From: Polytrichum commune
Taxonomy: Eukaryota; Streptophyta; Polytrichopsida; Polytrichales; Polytrichaceae
Assembly (NCBI GenBank): GCA_950295325.1
Contig: OX485807.1
Span: 43,802,440-43,866,439 of the forward strand
Direction of reading: 5' to 3'
DNA length: 64,000 bases
Shown here: piece after piece, positions 34,519 through 46,300 of the stretch
Layout: each line of letters opens with the position of its first letter
Numbering within the stretch: the first letter of the stretch is position 1
Program-made: the position numbers and the translations under genes
Notes under the pieces: generated by a model
Told to the model about the DNA's origin: nothing
Databases searched by the model: none
Seen by the model: only the letters and a program-made list of their open reading frames with translations

Positions 34519-37500
34519 TCATGATGCCCGCCGCCTTGAGGAACACGGTTGTCCATTAAGGCACCTTTGGCAACAACAATTTGCGGATGCAGACATTGGC
34601 GACCAATGTGCTCTTGAATAAGATGATGATTCTTCGTAATTGTACGTACAAGATTGAGGTTGCACAAAATTGTGGGTGAGACAACTTGGAGATGTGGGCC
34701 TGCTACAAGTAGATTGAGACATCATTGAAAACAATCCATTGTTTGCGGAATCTTGCCCAGAGCAACGCGCTTGAGAATTTTGACAAACCGATAAATGGTC
34801 ACGAATATCTTTTTGTTGGCTCTTTGGACTTGATATTTGTCTTGGCCTTGGGGGTGATTTTGGTGCCAACTTAAAGGCCACCTCTTGGCGTGTAGGAAAG
34901 ATTGAATAAGAACTAGAGCTATAAATTGGTGAGCATGAACAACAAGGATTCGGGCAAAGGCATGTTCCACAACAACAAGAATGTCTCAAGTTGCAGTTTG
35001 GGCATGTCATTGCATTCTTGGAGAGAGGCACTCCATCAGATTTGCACTTCCCACAACAACAATTATGTTGAATTGGTGTTGGACATGAATATGATCTTGT
35101 TGAACACTCGTGTTCAAGATCTCTTGGACAAGATTGAAGCCCCTTCATTAATGATTCATATTCACTTGGAGGCCCAGATGAATTACGTGACCAAATTCTT
35201 ATTTTTTTGGGTGCAACATCTTGCCAAGCGCGACCCTTATGGCAATGACAATGTGCACAAAGTGGACGGGGATTGCAACATTGTGAGCTAACATGGACAC
35301 TTTTCTTTTTACAAGTTGCAATGGATTGGGTTGGACTTCCGGGTTGGGTTGGGCTCCTGGGTTGGGTTGGACTCCCGGCTTGAGTATTTTTGCCACTACT
35401 TGCACAGTGCCCAAGACTATGAGGTTGGGGCTTACAGTTTCCTTGAGATGATAGCAAAGGGGAAAGCCCATGCAATGAAGACTTGGGCGGTGTTGAAGAG
35501 GTGTGCGATGGCTTATGGCACTCACAATTCACGCATTGTGGGGTGGGATATATGCACTGCAAGCTTGGACAATCTTCAGTTTTGATGTGACGTGGAGATC
35601 TATTAAGCGTCCCTATGCTTTCACGTGTAGCGCTAAGTGCACACATTGGACTTATAGATGGATTGTATTTGATCTTTTCTTCTGGAAGTCTTTTACAAAT
35701 AGGATGAACAACATCACAAGATGTATCAACAAAACCAAAGTGCAATTTGCAGTCTTGCCACTTGAAAGGGGTCATGATCTTCTCCACAAATGGTTGCTCC
35801 AAAGGTGGACTTCCACTATGTATAACATGGTTTGAATTTTGAGGAGGGTTTATAGAGCCAGGACTGAACCCCCTCTCCAAATTGCAAGATTGGCCAAAAT
35901 TCCATTTGGCCAAGAAACCCAAGTTGTTGTTTTGATTATGACAATCACAATCATGACTCCTTTGGTTGAGAGAATACTTTGGGTAGCTTGTGAAATTCAT
36001 GTTGTTGTCTTGTTCCCAACACCGTTGGCTGGGTAAGTGATCTTTGTGGAAATTTGTGGGCAAACCATTATTTTGATCATGACAAACAGAATCTTGACAT
36101 TGTTTGCTTGGAAGGTTTTCGAGGTAGGTTGTGGTCATGAAACCCTTATTTTGTTTATGACAATGACAATCATGACATCTTTGGCTAGGCAAATCCATGG
36201 AGGATTCAACTATGCTCTTGAACTTTGGTGATTGTACCTGTGATGTATCAATAAACAATGAACTTGGGGAACATGGAGGAGATTTTGCAGTATAGACTTC
36301 AGTTTTAGGGTGCACTTTTGGAGATACCTCAAAAGAGGTTTTTGTCCCTTGAATTGTGTAGTGAGTGACCTTGTCCCAATTATGTGAACGAGTCTTCATT
36401 GAACAATTAAATAGTGAGGACCTTTGAGGTTTGCAAATGGAACTTGTTCCACATACGGACGACATGTTTGGGTTTTTTTGGTGACATGGACAATAGCGAC
36501 AAAGGGTATCCCGAAGACATGGATTAATATGGTCTTGAGACTTATGGCAATGGCATTCCTTGCAAGAAATGAAGAGGTTACACCGTGCTCGAGGAGTCTC
36601 ATCAATGTACATTGTACTTGGGGAAGGTGGGGATTTAGGCTGACTTTGACATAATCTAGTTGGGGACTTACATTGTGCTCGAGGAATCTCATCAATGTAC
36701 ACTGAACTTGGGGAAGGTGGGGATTTAGGCTGACTTTGACATAATCTAGTTGGGGACTTACATTGTGCTCTAGGAGTCTCATCGATGTACACTGAACTTG
36801 GGGAAGGTGGGGATTTAGGCCAACTTTGACATGATCTAGTTGGGGACTTACATTGTGCTCTAGGAGTCTCATGGATGTACACTGAACTTGGGGAAGGTGG
36901 GGATTGAGGCCGACTTTGACATGATCTAGTTGGGGACTTACATTGTGCTCTAGGAGTCTCATGGATGTACACTAAACTTGGGGAAGGTGGGGATTGAGGC
37001 CGACTTTGACATGATCTAGTTGGGGACTTACATTGTGCTCTAGGAGTCTCATTGATGTAAACTGAACCTGGGGAAGGTGGGGATTTAGGCTGACATTGAC
37101 ATGATCTAGTTGGGGACTTACATTGTGCTTTAGGAGTCTCATCGATGTGCACTGAACTTGGTGAAGGTGGGGATTTAGGCCAACTTTGACATGATCTAGT
37201 TGGGGACTTACATTGTGCTCGAGGAGTCCCATTGTTGTACACTGAACATGGGGAAGGTGGGGATTTAGGCCAAATTTGACATGATCTACTTGGGATGCTA
37301 CATTGTGTTTGAGGAGCTTGAGGAGTGTCGTCAATATGCATCGAATATGGGGAAGGTGGGGATCTAGACCGAGTTGGAGAAGATCTAGTTGGGGACTTAC
37401 ATTGTGCTCGAGGAATCTCATCAATGTACATTAAACTTGGGGAAAGTGGGGATCTATGCCACAATTGAAATGGTGTAGATGGAGACCTACATTGTATTTT

Positions 37501-40500
37501 AGGTTGGGTTGGGGAATTTGACTGAGATCCATATGAGATTGGGGACCTAGGCATGATTCTATGAGATTGACATTTCAGTGAGTTGTTGGTTTTGACTTCA
37601 ATAGAAGAAGGATAAAGGGAAGTTTGACAATGCAAACACAAGTTCGGATTGTTTGTATTAGGTGCAAACTGGAATTGAAAAGGTGAAGTCGAATGACCCC
37701 TTAGCTTGGATTTAGATAAGTATTTGGAATCCGGCATAGCCATGGGGATTCGTTTTGGATCCGGCAAATATAGGTCATTGTTGTCAGTCACACAAAGGTT
37801 AGATCTGCAACAATCATGTTCTTCTTGACAATCTTTTGACATGTTTTTTTTCTTTTGATGTATGCCTCTTGTGCACTCCAAATCTTTTTTTTTGGGTGGC
37901 AAGATTGGCCCAGAACCCCACACAGCAGGATCCCTACGCCCTGCACTTTTACATTTTGCTTTAGCTCTCGCTTCTTGCCAAGCACGTAATTGCTCTGAAG
38001 TTGGACCTTCATTGTTTCTAAGGAATGTTTGTTTCTTCTTTGGCTTGGGTTCCTTGCATGAAGTACATGGATCACAAGCCCAACACTTGCGTTCTTTTCT
38101 CTTTTTGGTTAAACAAACACGTTGGAACGTTGGATAAGGGGATTGTGATTTGCGAGATTTTCCTTTTGGGGACATTCTCTGGGATGTGGATGCCAATGAC
38201 GTCAAGCCATTGCACTGATTCTTCTTTCGTATTTTCACACGACATTTGCATGTCATGCATGTCCCTTGAGATGGAGCTTTAGCACAAACAGGACGTAGGC
38301 ATCGCCTTTTTTTTCTAGCAGGAAAGTGGCCATTCATTGGTGAATCATGTTCAAGAGCATTGTTTGGTTCACAACCCAATTTCACTATATTGTTATCTTC
38401 TGCACAATTGTTGTAAGGGGAATTCCAAGAAGTCTGAGATAAATTATTATATCCAAAGCCGCCCAACTTCACATACATGGAATAGGGCTTTGTGGCATTC
38501 AAAGGATATCTCCGATATACCATACATCTAGGTCCAAGCTTATGATCTCTCTCTTTGACCATACAATTTCTCTTACACAAACAAGATTGGTATTTCTTGT
38601 TCAAAGCCTTGCACGGGCATACAACCCTCTCACATAGGACTCCAATTGAGGCTATAGCAGCCAATTTCTTTCCCACATGAAAACCACAACCGGGCATTTG
38701 TTTTGTGAAGTTAGAAAGATGTGATTGATACCCTTTCCATCCATTAAACACTTGATGTTGCAATGGTTCCGCACAACATCTTGGAATTTTGTTATTACAC
38801 TCTTCACTGGGTATGTTTGCCTAAAAAGAGAGGCCCAGTAAGTTCAAGTCAGTTAACACATAAAGGTACCTAATATATGACAACCTCTTTTTGCAAGTAC
38901 AAAACTTGAGGGTTTAAGTGGTCCTAGATTTGACACAATCTAATATAGTGATACATACCTATAGTAGTAGTAATTTTGAAAAGGTTGAAAACATGCCAAA
39001 TGCTATAGGAAGACGGGAATGTGGCATCAGATTTAGTGTTCTTGATGGGTGCAATGGCCAAATGTAGAAGAGTCCAAAGAAATGCAAGGTATGTCAAAGA
39101 AAAAATATGAACTGACCTGATCATGCAACCAAAAGGCATTTTCTATGCCATAAGATCCCATTGAATTGAGGGTAACCTAGAAAAAGTCTTTTTTCACACA
39201 CTGCAACATCGCAAAGTAATAAGTTATTTATGAAGAATAGAGATTACATCAATTCATAATGATAGAATAAATAAATAGAATTGCCCTCTTTACATGAGAA
39301 TATAGTAAGATAGAACATTTTCGGTTGGTTCAAGGTGCATACCATGAGAATTCGACCATAGGTGAAGTATACTCAATGAGAATCATTAGAATAGGGCTTG
39401 GAAATCACTGCCATGATGTAGCACAATCAACCTTTTTAAGTAGAATATGTTCGGATTGGTCAAAAACCACCAACATTTCTTCTTGCAACAATCTTGTTTG
39501 AAGGGTAGCCATTTGTTCAAGTTGCGATCCTCTTGATAAACATCCAGTGTGTGGCTCATAAAACAAAATCATATCAAGAGATTGATGCACTTTGTTTGAT
39601 TTATGCATGGAGCCCCAATCATGCACAATCAAATTTTTGTCTTCATGAAGCCTACAACACCAAATTTGCTTTAAGCTCTTATAGTAGGTTAGGATAAGAT
39701 TTTTTTTGCAAAAGTGACCATTACCACTTTGTAAAATACATTGGATGATTATGCGATGTATCTTTGAACACATCAATTTTGAGATGAGGTAGTTCATGTT
39801 TCTAGCCTTGATGAGGATTCTCATTTTTGCTAAGGTTCTTATCACAAAACAAAGAGTGAAATAATAATCCTATGCGTAGTCATCTTGACTTCATTTGACA
39901 TTGCATAATTTCTTTGAGATGTTTGATTGTTTGCCAACTACTCTTTGTGCAAGAGAAGTCATCACTCTAGATGTGTGACCTAATTCATTAGTCGAAGTGT
40001 TCGAACAAGATTGTTCAACACATTATCCTCAATACATTTATATGCAATTGCTACAATGAGCAAATGATTGTATTAGCACAACAAATACAACTACAACAAC
40101 AAATGTTGCAAACTATACCCAACATTGTGAATTCATAAGTTGAATAATTTTGAAACCAACGATTATGATCCTTGGTACATATCGTGAAATGATAATATGC
40201 ACAAGATGGGTAATCAAATTCTCATGATGGCCAACTCTATTAAAAAATGCAATAATGTCACATAAGTTGCACATATATGTGGCCAAAGGTGATCCAATGT
40301 GATGAATATCTAATCTATTGTATTTGTGATAATCAATAAATGAACGTAAAACCCTAGGTCATGTCATGAAATTATGACAATGCACATGATGGGCACTCAC
40401 ATTTTGGTCATGCCAACTCTATAAATAATTCAATAGTGGCACATGAATTGCACAAGCTTGGAGCAAAGGATAACCCATTCTTGCCGACATGTGAATATTC

Positions 40501-40931
40501 AACAATGAGTAAAAACCCTAGGCCACATCATGAATAGTATGTGACAAAGAAAAAGAAGGGCATGTGATTGTTGATCATGGTTAACTCCAATGAAGGAAGC
40601 AATGTGAAATAAATCACTTCAAAATGTGCATATGTACAAAAATCACCTACTTAGTCCTTGCAAACCCAATGATTAAAAAATACCATTGCCATACATGTTT
40701 TGAGTGCATGAAAATGCTTAGGAAGTAGGTCTTGGATGATGGCCATGGCCAATGCTACACAAACATGAATAATGTAACACAAATCATACAAATATACAAA
40801 CAAAGATGTGACCCAATCTGATGAAAATACGTTGTGCTCACCTGGAAGCAATTTGGAAGCTCCAACGTACGGTGAGCATTATGAAAGATGACACTAATGA
40901 AGGTGACGCTCCACATCTCCTTGGACAACAT
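34519..40931 (-). CDS. Unrecognised 1,580-aa Cys/Ser/Pro-rich repeat protein, 5 exons
   Basis: I do not recognise the family. Exons in transcript order: 40931-40842, 40754-40684, 39651-39432, 39176-39117, 38820-34519 (4.3 kb, ending in TGA). All introns are GT-AG and all phases agree, giving a 1,581-codon frame from ATG to stop. Residues 1-150 contain an aromatic patch (HWPWPSSKTYF) and a short helical stretch (LEQMATLQTRLLQEE). Residues about 190-330 are Cys- and Lys/Arg-rich (CPCKALNKKYQSCLCKRNC; CMTCKCRVKIRKKNQC; KCWACDPC). Residues about 590-900 are about ten tandem copies of a 30-residue unit of the type AQCKSPTRSCQSWPKSPPSP. Residues about 900-1355 carry at least six CxxCxCH motifs (KECHCHK, HDCHCHK, NCECHK, AHCHCHK). 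The tail has CCCGKC and CCCGTCLCPNPCCSC. No signal peptide or membrane span is obvious. The many SP/TP sites suggest proline-directed phosphorylation; the Cys/His motifs could bind metal. Both are inference. A TATAAAG lies at about 41050-41056 upstream. It may be part of one locus with the gene at 25322-31017. Confidence 0.65.
36570..37500 (-). repeat. 90-bp coding tandem repeat
   Basis: A 90-bp unit starts TGGGGACTTACATTGTGCTC on the plus strand at 36661, 36751, 36841, 36931, 37021, 37111 and 37201 at exact 90-base steps, with more diverged copies on both sides (from about 36571 and up to about 37500, one with a small in-frame insertion). The period is a multiple of three, so the frame of the minus-strand gene is kept and each unit adds 30 residues. 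Neighbouring copies are very similar, which suggests recent copy-number change. Confidence 0.92.
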
Positions 40932-41046
40932 GCTTCAAAAGAGCTTCTATTGCAACCAAGAAAGGTGCCATCCACTTCCTTGTCCCTTGCATAATTTCCG
41001 AATTCTAAAATATCCCTTCTTTGCTTCCCTCCCTTGCTGTCTCTGC

Positions 41047-41060
41047 TTCCTTTATAACCG
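41047..41060 (-). promoter_or_regulatory. Possible TATA box of the minus-strand Cys-rich gene
   Basis: On the minus strand the sequence reads GGTTATAAAGGAAG. It is about 120 bases upstream of the proposed ATG at 40931, which leaves a plausible short leader. Assigned on consensus and position only. Confidence 0.35.
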
Positions 41061-42156
41061 ACATTTAACTAATGCTAGCCTCCTTGACTAACTATAGTCT
41101 CCTTACAAAGGGTTAAAACCCTAATCCCACACAATCATCCTTTACTGTGTAGTTTGCTAGTGACTGAGCAAACAATTTGACAACAAAACCATTGCGCCAT
41201 GGTGCTATCACAAAGTTTCAAATTATGGCATTGAGCTTTAATTTCCACACAAGAATGTGGGTTGGGGTTTCGATGTTTAACTAACAACATCATGTAAGTA
41301 TTACTTTGTGTAACATGATTGGATGGGAGTTATTACTCTTGAATAATTTGATAAGGACGCATGTATAGTGGTCATGGCATGACATATATAATTCGCCGGT
41401 ATGAAAACATTATTTCTTTTTTAAAACCCATACCCAAATAGTATCAAGAGAAAAAAAATCTTGATCACGCAAACATGGTTGCATCAAAATTGTCGATATT
41501 TGCACAATATGTTCAAAGTGAATACATCTATCATGAACCATACCTTGTATTGGATTCCAACATATAAGTACATATCCAAGTCTAAAACATATGCATCTAA
41601 ATGAAAACCATTGTAGGTCACCTACGACTCTCACTTCAAGATTTAACTTATTCACCTTGATTCCATAAGAAACAACTCAACTATTATATTCTTCATTTAG
41701 ACCCACTAATGTGCTATGCACATTATATTTTCTTACCAAACCTCTTTTATATGTTGAAATCCAAATGCGTGTTATTAACATGTGCACTCACTTCAAAGTC
41801 CTTTGAAGGCATACAAAGATGCACTTTAAGATTTAGGGTTTCACATCTGTTTGGTGGGGAGCTCTAAGATATGTATACCTAAAACCCTCGGGGGGTTCAC
41901 TGGCGAAAAATCGTAGAACAACGTGCGATAAAAAATAAGGTCTAATATATTCATTGTAGATAAATTTTGTAAAAAACTTACATATAATATAGGGGGTTTT
42001 AAAATAATGAAAAAGGATTACATGTAAAATACCATCACACCTTTATTTTGAAAAATACCATACCTTATAATCTTTTTTGCAAGGTAAATAGCCCCCCAAT
42101 AAATAGGTCCCGAATGCACGTGTATGCAAAATATAAGAGGGAGTGAACCCCCCGAG

Positions 42157-42264
42157 CTAAAACCAACACTTGACATAACCAACACCCATAAACTTGTACG
42201 ATTGGTATGTATAGATTATAAGGATGTAGATCGCTTGTACATTTGATAGAAGTGTTGGTTTTAG
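42157..42264. repeat. Small inverted-repeat element, MITE-like, copy 2
   Basis: Left end CTAAAACCAACACTT, right end AAGTGTTGGTTTTAG: perfect 15-base terminal inverted repeats around a 108-bp element. Related to 520-625 and 48780-48891. Confidence 0.7.
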
Positions 42265-43313
42265 GCTCCCTATGATTGAAACTTTAACCCCTTATAACTT
42301 TTGCCACATATGGTATCCAAATGACATGTCCTTCATTTACTGCGTTGAAATCCTCTTCATCTTAAGAATGAAGGTTTTTCCACCTTTCTAATAATACAAT
42401 TTATGTTCAAAACTTATTTTGTCAGTGGTAAGTGGGCTTACTAGTGTTGAATTGGTATCAATTATTTTGATATTATTCAGGTATTTATAATGAGGATTTC
42501 ACCTTTTTTTTTTTGATACCAGTAGAGTATAGTATTTGGCAATATTCTTATTTTCGATCTCATCAAGGTCTATATATCATGCAAGAACCTTCATACATAG
42601 GTAAAATCACTCTAATATCAATATGATTCATGATGGTATTGACCCAAAGAATAGTCTATCACCTTGACAACCTCACCAAATGTTGATATTTGATGGTAAG
42701 CATTACAATGTTGGTAACCTTGCAGTGGGTAGCTTCTTTGATACCATCGTTGATGTGGTTCATTGAGGCCATGCATTCACCTATAGACCGGACCAACATT
42801 GGTGCTTACCGTGCCTAAACCCCGGGTTATTCAAAAACTGGGTGATCTCAGTTTCAGGTTTTTATGGGAAACCCATCTTGTAATTGGTAGATGCCTTGAA
42901 AGGGAGTGAATTTGTCTTCGGAGAGGAGATGCTGCTCGATTCACCGCAACCCAAATTGGGAATCAACTCTTATTACTTCCTGTTGCGGGATTGCACAGCA
43001 ACAAGCAAAGTATGCAGGGTTAGGCTAAGAATGCTTGGAGAAGAGGAAGCTGATCAACTTATGTTTCTGAATGGTTGGCTGTGTGATTCGCATCTTGAAG
43101 GCGTGGCAGGGAGTGAATTTTTATGTTGGTGACCAGTTTCTCGAAGATTTGGATGATGTCTTGAGGGGTTAGGGGTTTTTAGGTTTCATGCAGAGGAGCC
43201 TACTGATCAATGTGAAAGGCAACTGTCCTGAGGGTTACAGCTGCAATTGAACTGGAGTTCAATTGGTGTTAAGCTTTTCTGCCATCTAAAAGAGTTGGGA
43301 GGAGTGTTGAGGG

Positions 43314-46300
43314 ATGGCAGAAATTCAGGGTAGAGATGGAGGAGGACAGGAATTATATGTGGAATCAGCATTCATTGGAGTAGGATGCAACAAGGTTGTT
43401 GGAGCAGCTGCATGGGGCCCTTGCAATCTCGTTGCATATGCTGCACATCATTTGATCGCAATTTTCGATCCACAGGTTTGTTTCCATCTATGGTTCCTCA
43501 GTTTTGCTTTAAGTTATAATCTATTTACTGCAATTGAGTAGAGGAGATTCATGTGCAGGTTTGGGGTTTAGGGTTTATGATGTACCCCTAAACCCTGACC
43601 TGCCTTGCATTAGGGTTTTATGTTACAAGTAGCACAGAGATTTTTTTTTTTCTCTCAAATTAGAGTTATCCATTGATTCAATGTGACTTCACAATATGTC
43701 GGTTGTTTTCATAAAATAGCTTTCAGGTTTGTTAAAATTGCGGTGCATGCTTGGAGGTTGTGTGAAGGTCTGAACAAAGAACATCCCATACCGGTTCATT
43801 GAGGGTAAATTGATCATGTTGGCATGCCAAGAGGTGCTAAAATGATTTTGGCCCTAACTGAGCTGAAATAGGTTGCTCTTCATTGAAATACGATCACTAC
43901 CTCCGAGCATGCACCAAAGAGTTTACGAGTACTACTAAACCTTGATCTTCCTTGCATTAGGGTTTCATGTTACAGTAGCACAGAGATTAATATTTTCACA
44001 TTGGAGTTAACTCAATGTGACTTTTCGTGGGGAGTTAGTCCCCTATTTTCCGGTGGTTGTTTTGTATACAATATCAATAGGTTCTTTCCACTTGCGGCGC
44101 ATGCTGGAGGTAGTTTTTGAATTTGGTTGCAGAGCAATTCATTGAAGGTCAAACTCATTTAGCACCTGTTGGCATGCCAAAATGATGACTTTGACCCTCA
44201 ATGAATCAAGATGGCATGTTCTTTGTTGGAACCTTCACACTATCTTCAAGCATGCGCTGCAAACTTAACAATACAAGGTATTTTATGCAGAACAACCCAC
44301 TCCCGATCAAAAAGTCACGAGGATAACTCTGATGTTTTAGACTGCACATGTGTTAGATACGTATTTCACTCACAATAAGCTTTCCTCCCTCAGATGTTCT
44401 TATTTGTATTCCTTTCACCACAGAGCATCATAGGTAGAATCACAAATTTTCTTCTGTGGTAGACATCCAATCCCAAGCAGGCAATAAAAATCTTTTGGTG
44501 TGGAGTTTGGAATGTGAATATAGCGAGATTGTGCTTGATTTTGCACTCATTATTTCCAATATATTTCTTGTGGTGTCTATGATTTGCAGCTGGCCAGAGT
44601 TGTGACAACCTTACAAGGCCACAAGGATCTGGTGAATTGTTTAGAGTGGATCCCGAAGCATTTAATTGAGCATTCAAGTAACATCCAGCTCTTTTTCCTT
44701 TTATTGAGCATCTCAATGTTCATTGTTGCCAATTCCTGGTAGTGTAGGAAGGATCCTCTTGGGATATCTCAGCATTTATGCATTAATGTATTTGGTATTT
44801 CAGGTGATGTCACCCCAGACGAAAAGTTTCTTCTATCAGGAAGTGCAGATGGTGGGATCTTCCTGTGGGCCTACCTTTTTTCAGAGAACAAGGTTATAAT
44901 ATCCTCCATATCAAACCTACTGAAAGGCTTAAAAAGAAGCTAGTTGTGCTATCAGAGGGAAGGCATCTGTGTGTTGGCTGCACATTTTCAAACCAGCAGA
45001 TTCTGGATTTTCCTTATTCAGATACTTCTCAAAAGAGTTTATTCTGAGTATTGGCATGCCAAGAGGTACTAAAATGAGTTTCGTCGCAATGAACCAATAT
45101 AGAATGCTCTCTCCATACCAACTCCAAGCACGCACCACAAACTTACCAAACATAGAAAGTATTGTATGCAGAACGACCAACTCCTGACTAAAAGTCCAGT
45201 TGAATCTAAGGATAATGCTTTGATGAAAATGTGGTTAATCTGTGCCTCTCTTGCATGTGCTAACTCCATCATTTTGCAACTTATACTTGTCCAGTGGAGA
45301 GTAGCAAAAGAAGTGGCAGGAGCACATGAGAAAGCAATTACGTGCATAGCAGGCCATCAGCTGACACCATATTCAACACTTTTTGCATCAACTTCTTCTG
45401 ATGGCACCGTGCGGATTTGGCAGGCCTCCCTAACGAAGGAAGCTGGCGGTATTTTCTACCTCTTATCACCTCTGTATTCACCATTAGGTTCAACTGATGT
45501 GCCTTAGAATTGGGTTACTTTGAATAGTTGAGCATACTTTGATGCTACAAGAATGTTATCAACATGACTTCTGGTCGGGAGTTGGTTGTCTTGCATACAA
45601 CACCTTCTCTGTTTAGTAAGTTTTTGGTGCATGCTTGGAGGTCCTGTGGAGGTTTGAATGAGGAACATTCTGTGTCAGTTCATTAAGGGTCACACTCATT
45701 TTGGCATCTGAAGAGGCACTAAAATTGAGTTTGGCCCTCATTGAACTGAAATAGGTTGTTCTTCATTCAACTTTAAACACTACCTCCGCGCATGCACCAC
45801 AAGTGGAAAGAGGTTATTCATATTGTAAGCAAAATAACCACTGGAAAAATGCAGAGTACCGACTCCTGATGAAAGTCCCATTGAATTAAAAGGAGAACTC
45901 TATTCGTAAAGAGTCTATTGATCAAGACATACTTATGTACACAAACATTGTCATCGACTCTTTGCTGCTGCAGGAGTCTCTTGGAAGTTCAAAGTTGATG
46001 TACAAAACAAGGCGGTCTATATGAAAGTCTGTATATAGTCATGTAAGTTTTTAGTCTAATGGTTTGATGTGAAGTTATTTTCTTCTGAAGGAACCTGCTG
46101 AACCAATGATTTCACATGTCTTTGGTGACAGGGGCTTGTGATATCACCATGCTCCAATCTATAAATGTGGGCACCAAAGTCATGGTGGCGGTGACTCTTA
46201 CCTGTTTACCAGGCAGCTCTAACACCTATCTGATGGCCATGGCGGGGCTAGATAATCAAGTCCATCTGTATGTAGGTGCTTTGACGGGACAGGTAAGTTA

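Larger units (their letters stand above)
40932..43313. other. Intergenic between divergent genes (Cys-rich gene and ELP2)
   Basis: The two flanking genes are transcribed away from each other, so both promoters should lie here. On the minus strand GGTTATAAAGGAAGC at about 41047-41060 is a TATA-like box about 120 bases before ATG 40931. No clear TATA was seen for ELP2. A MITE-like element lies at 42157-42264. The open frame at 42884-43132 has no recognisable domain and may be 5' leader sequence of ELP2. Confidence 0.45.

Noticed and set aside
36396-37424. Long repetitive open frames (150 and 188 codons) in a second minus-strand frame
   Set aside because: They are shadows of the 90-bp tandem repeat: the period is a multiple of three, so an alternative frame also stays open. 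The main frame continues far beyond the array.
34409-38531. Many plus-strand open frames of 60-120 codons
   Set aside because: Antisense shadows of the 4.3-kb minus-strand exon; no promoter, start context or motif.
42884-43132. 82-codon plus-strand frame before ELP2
   Set aside because: No match to the ELP2 N-terminus and no in-phase splice to its first exon; probably leader or intergenic.
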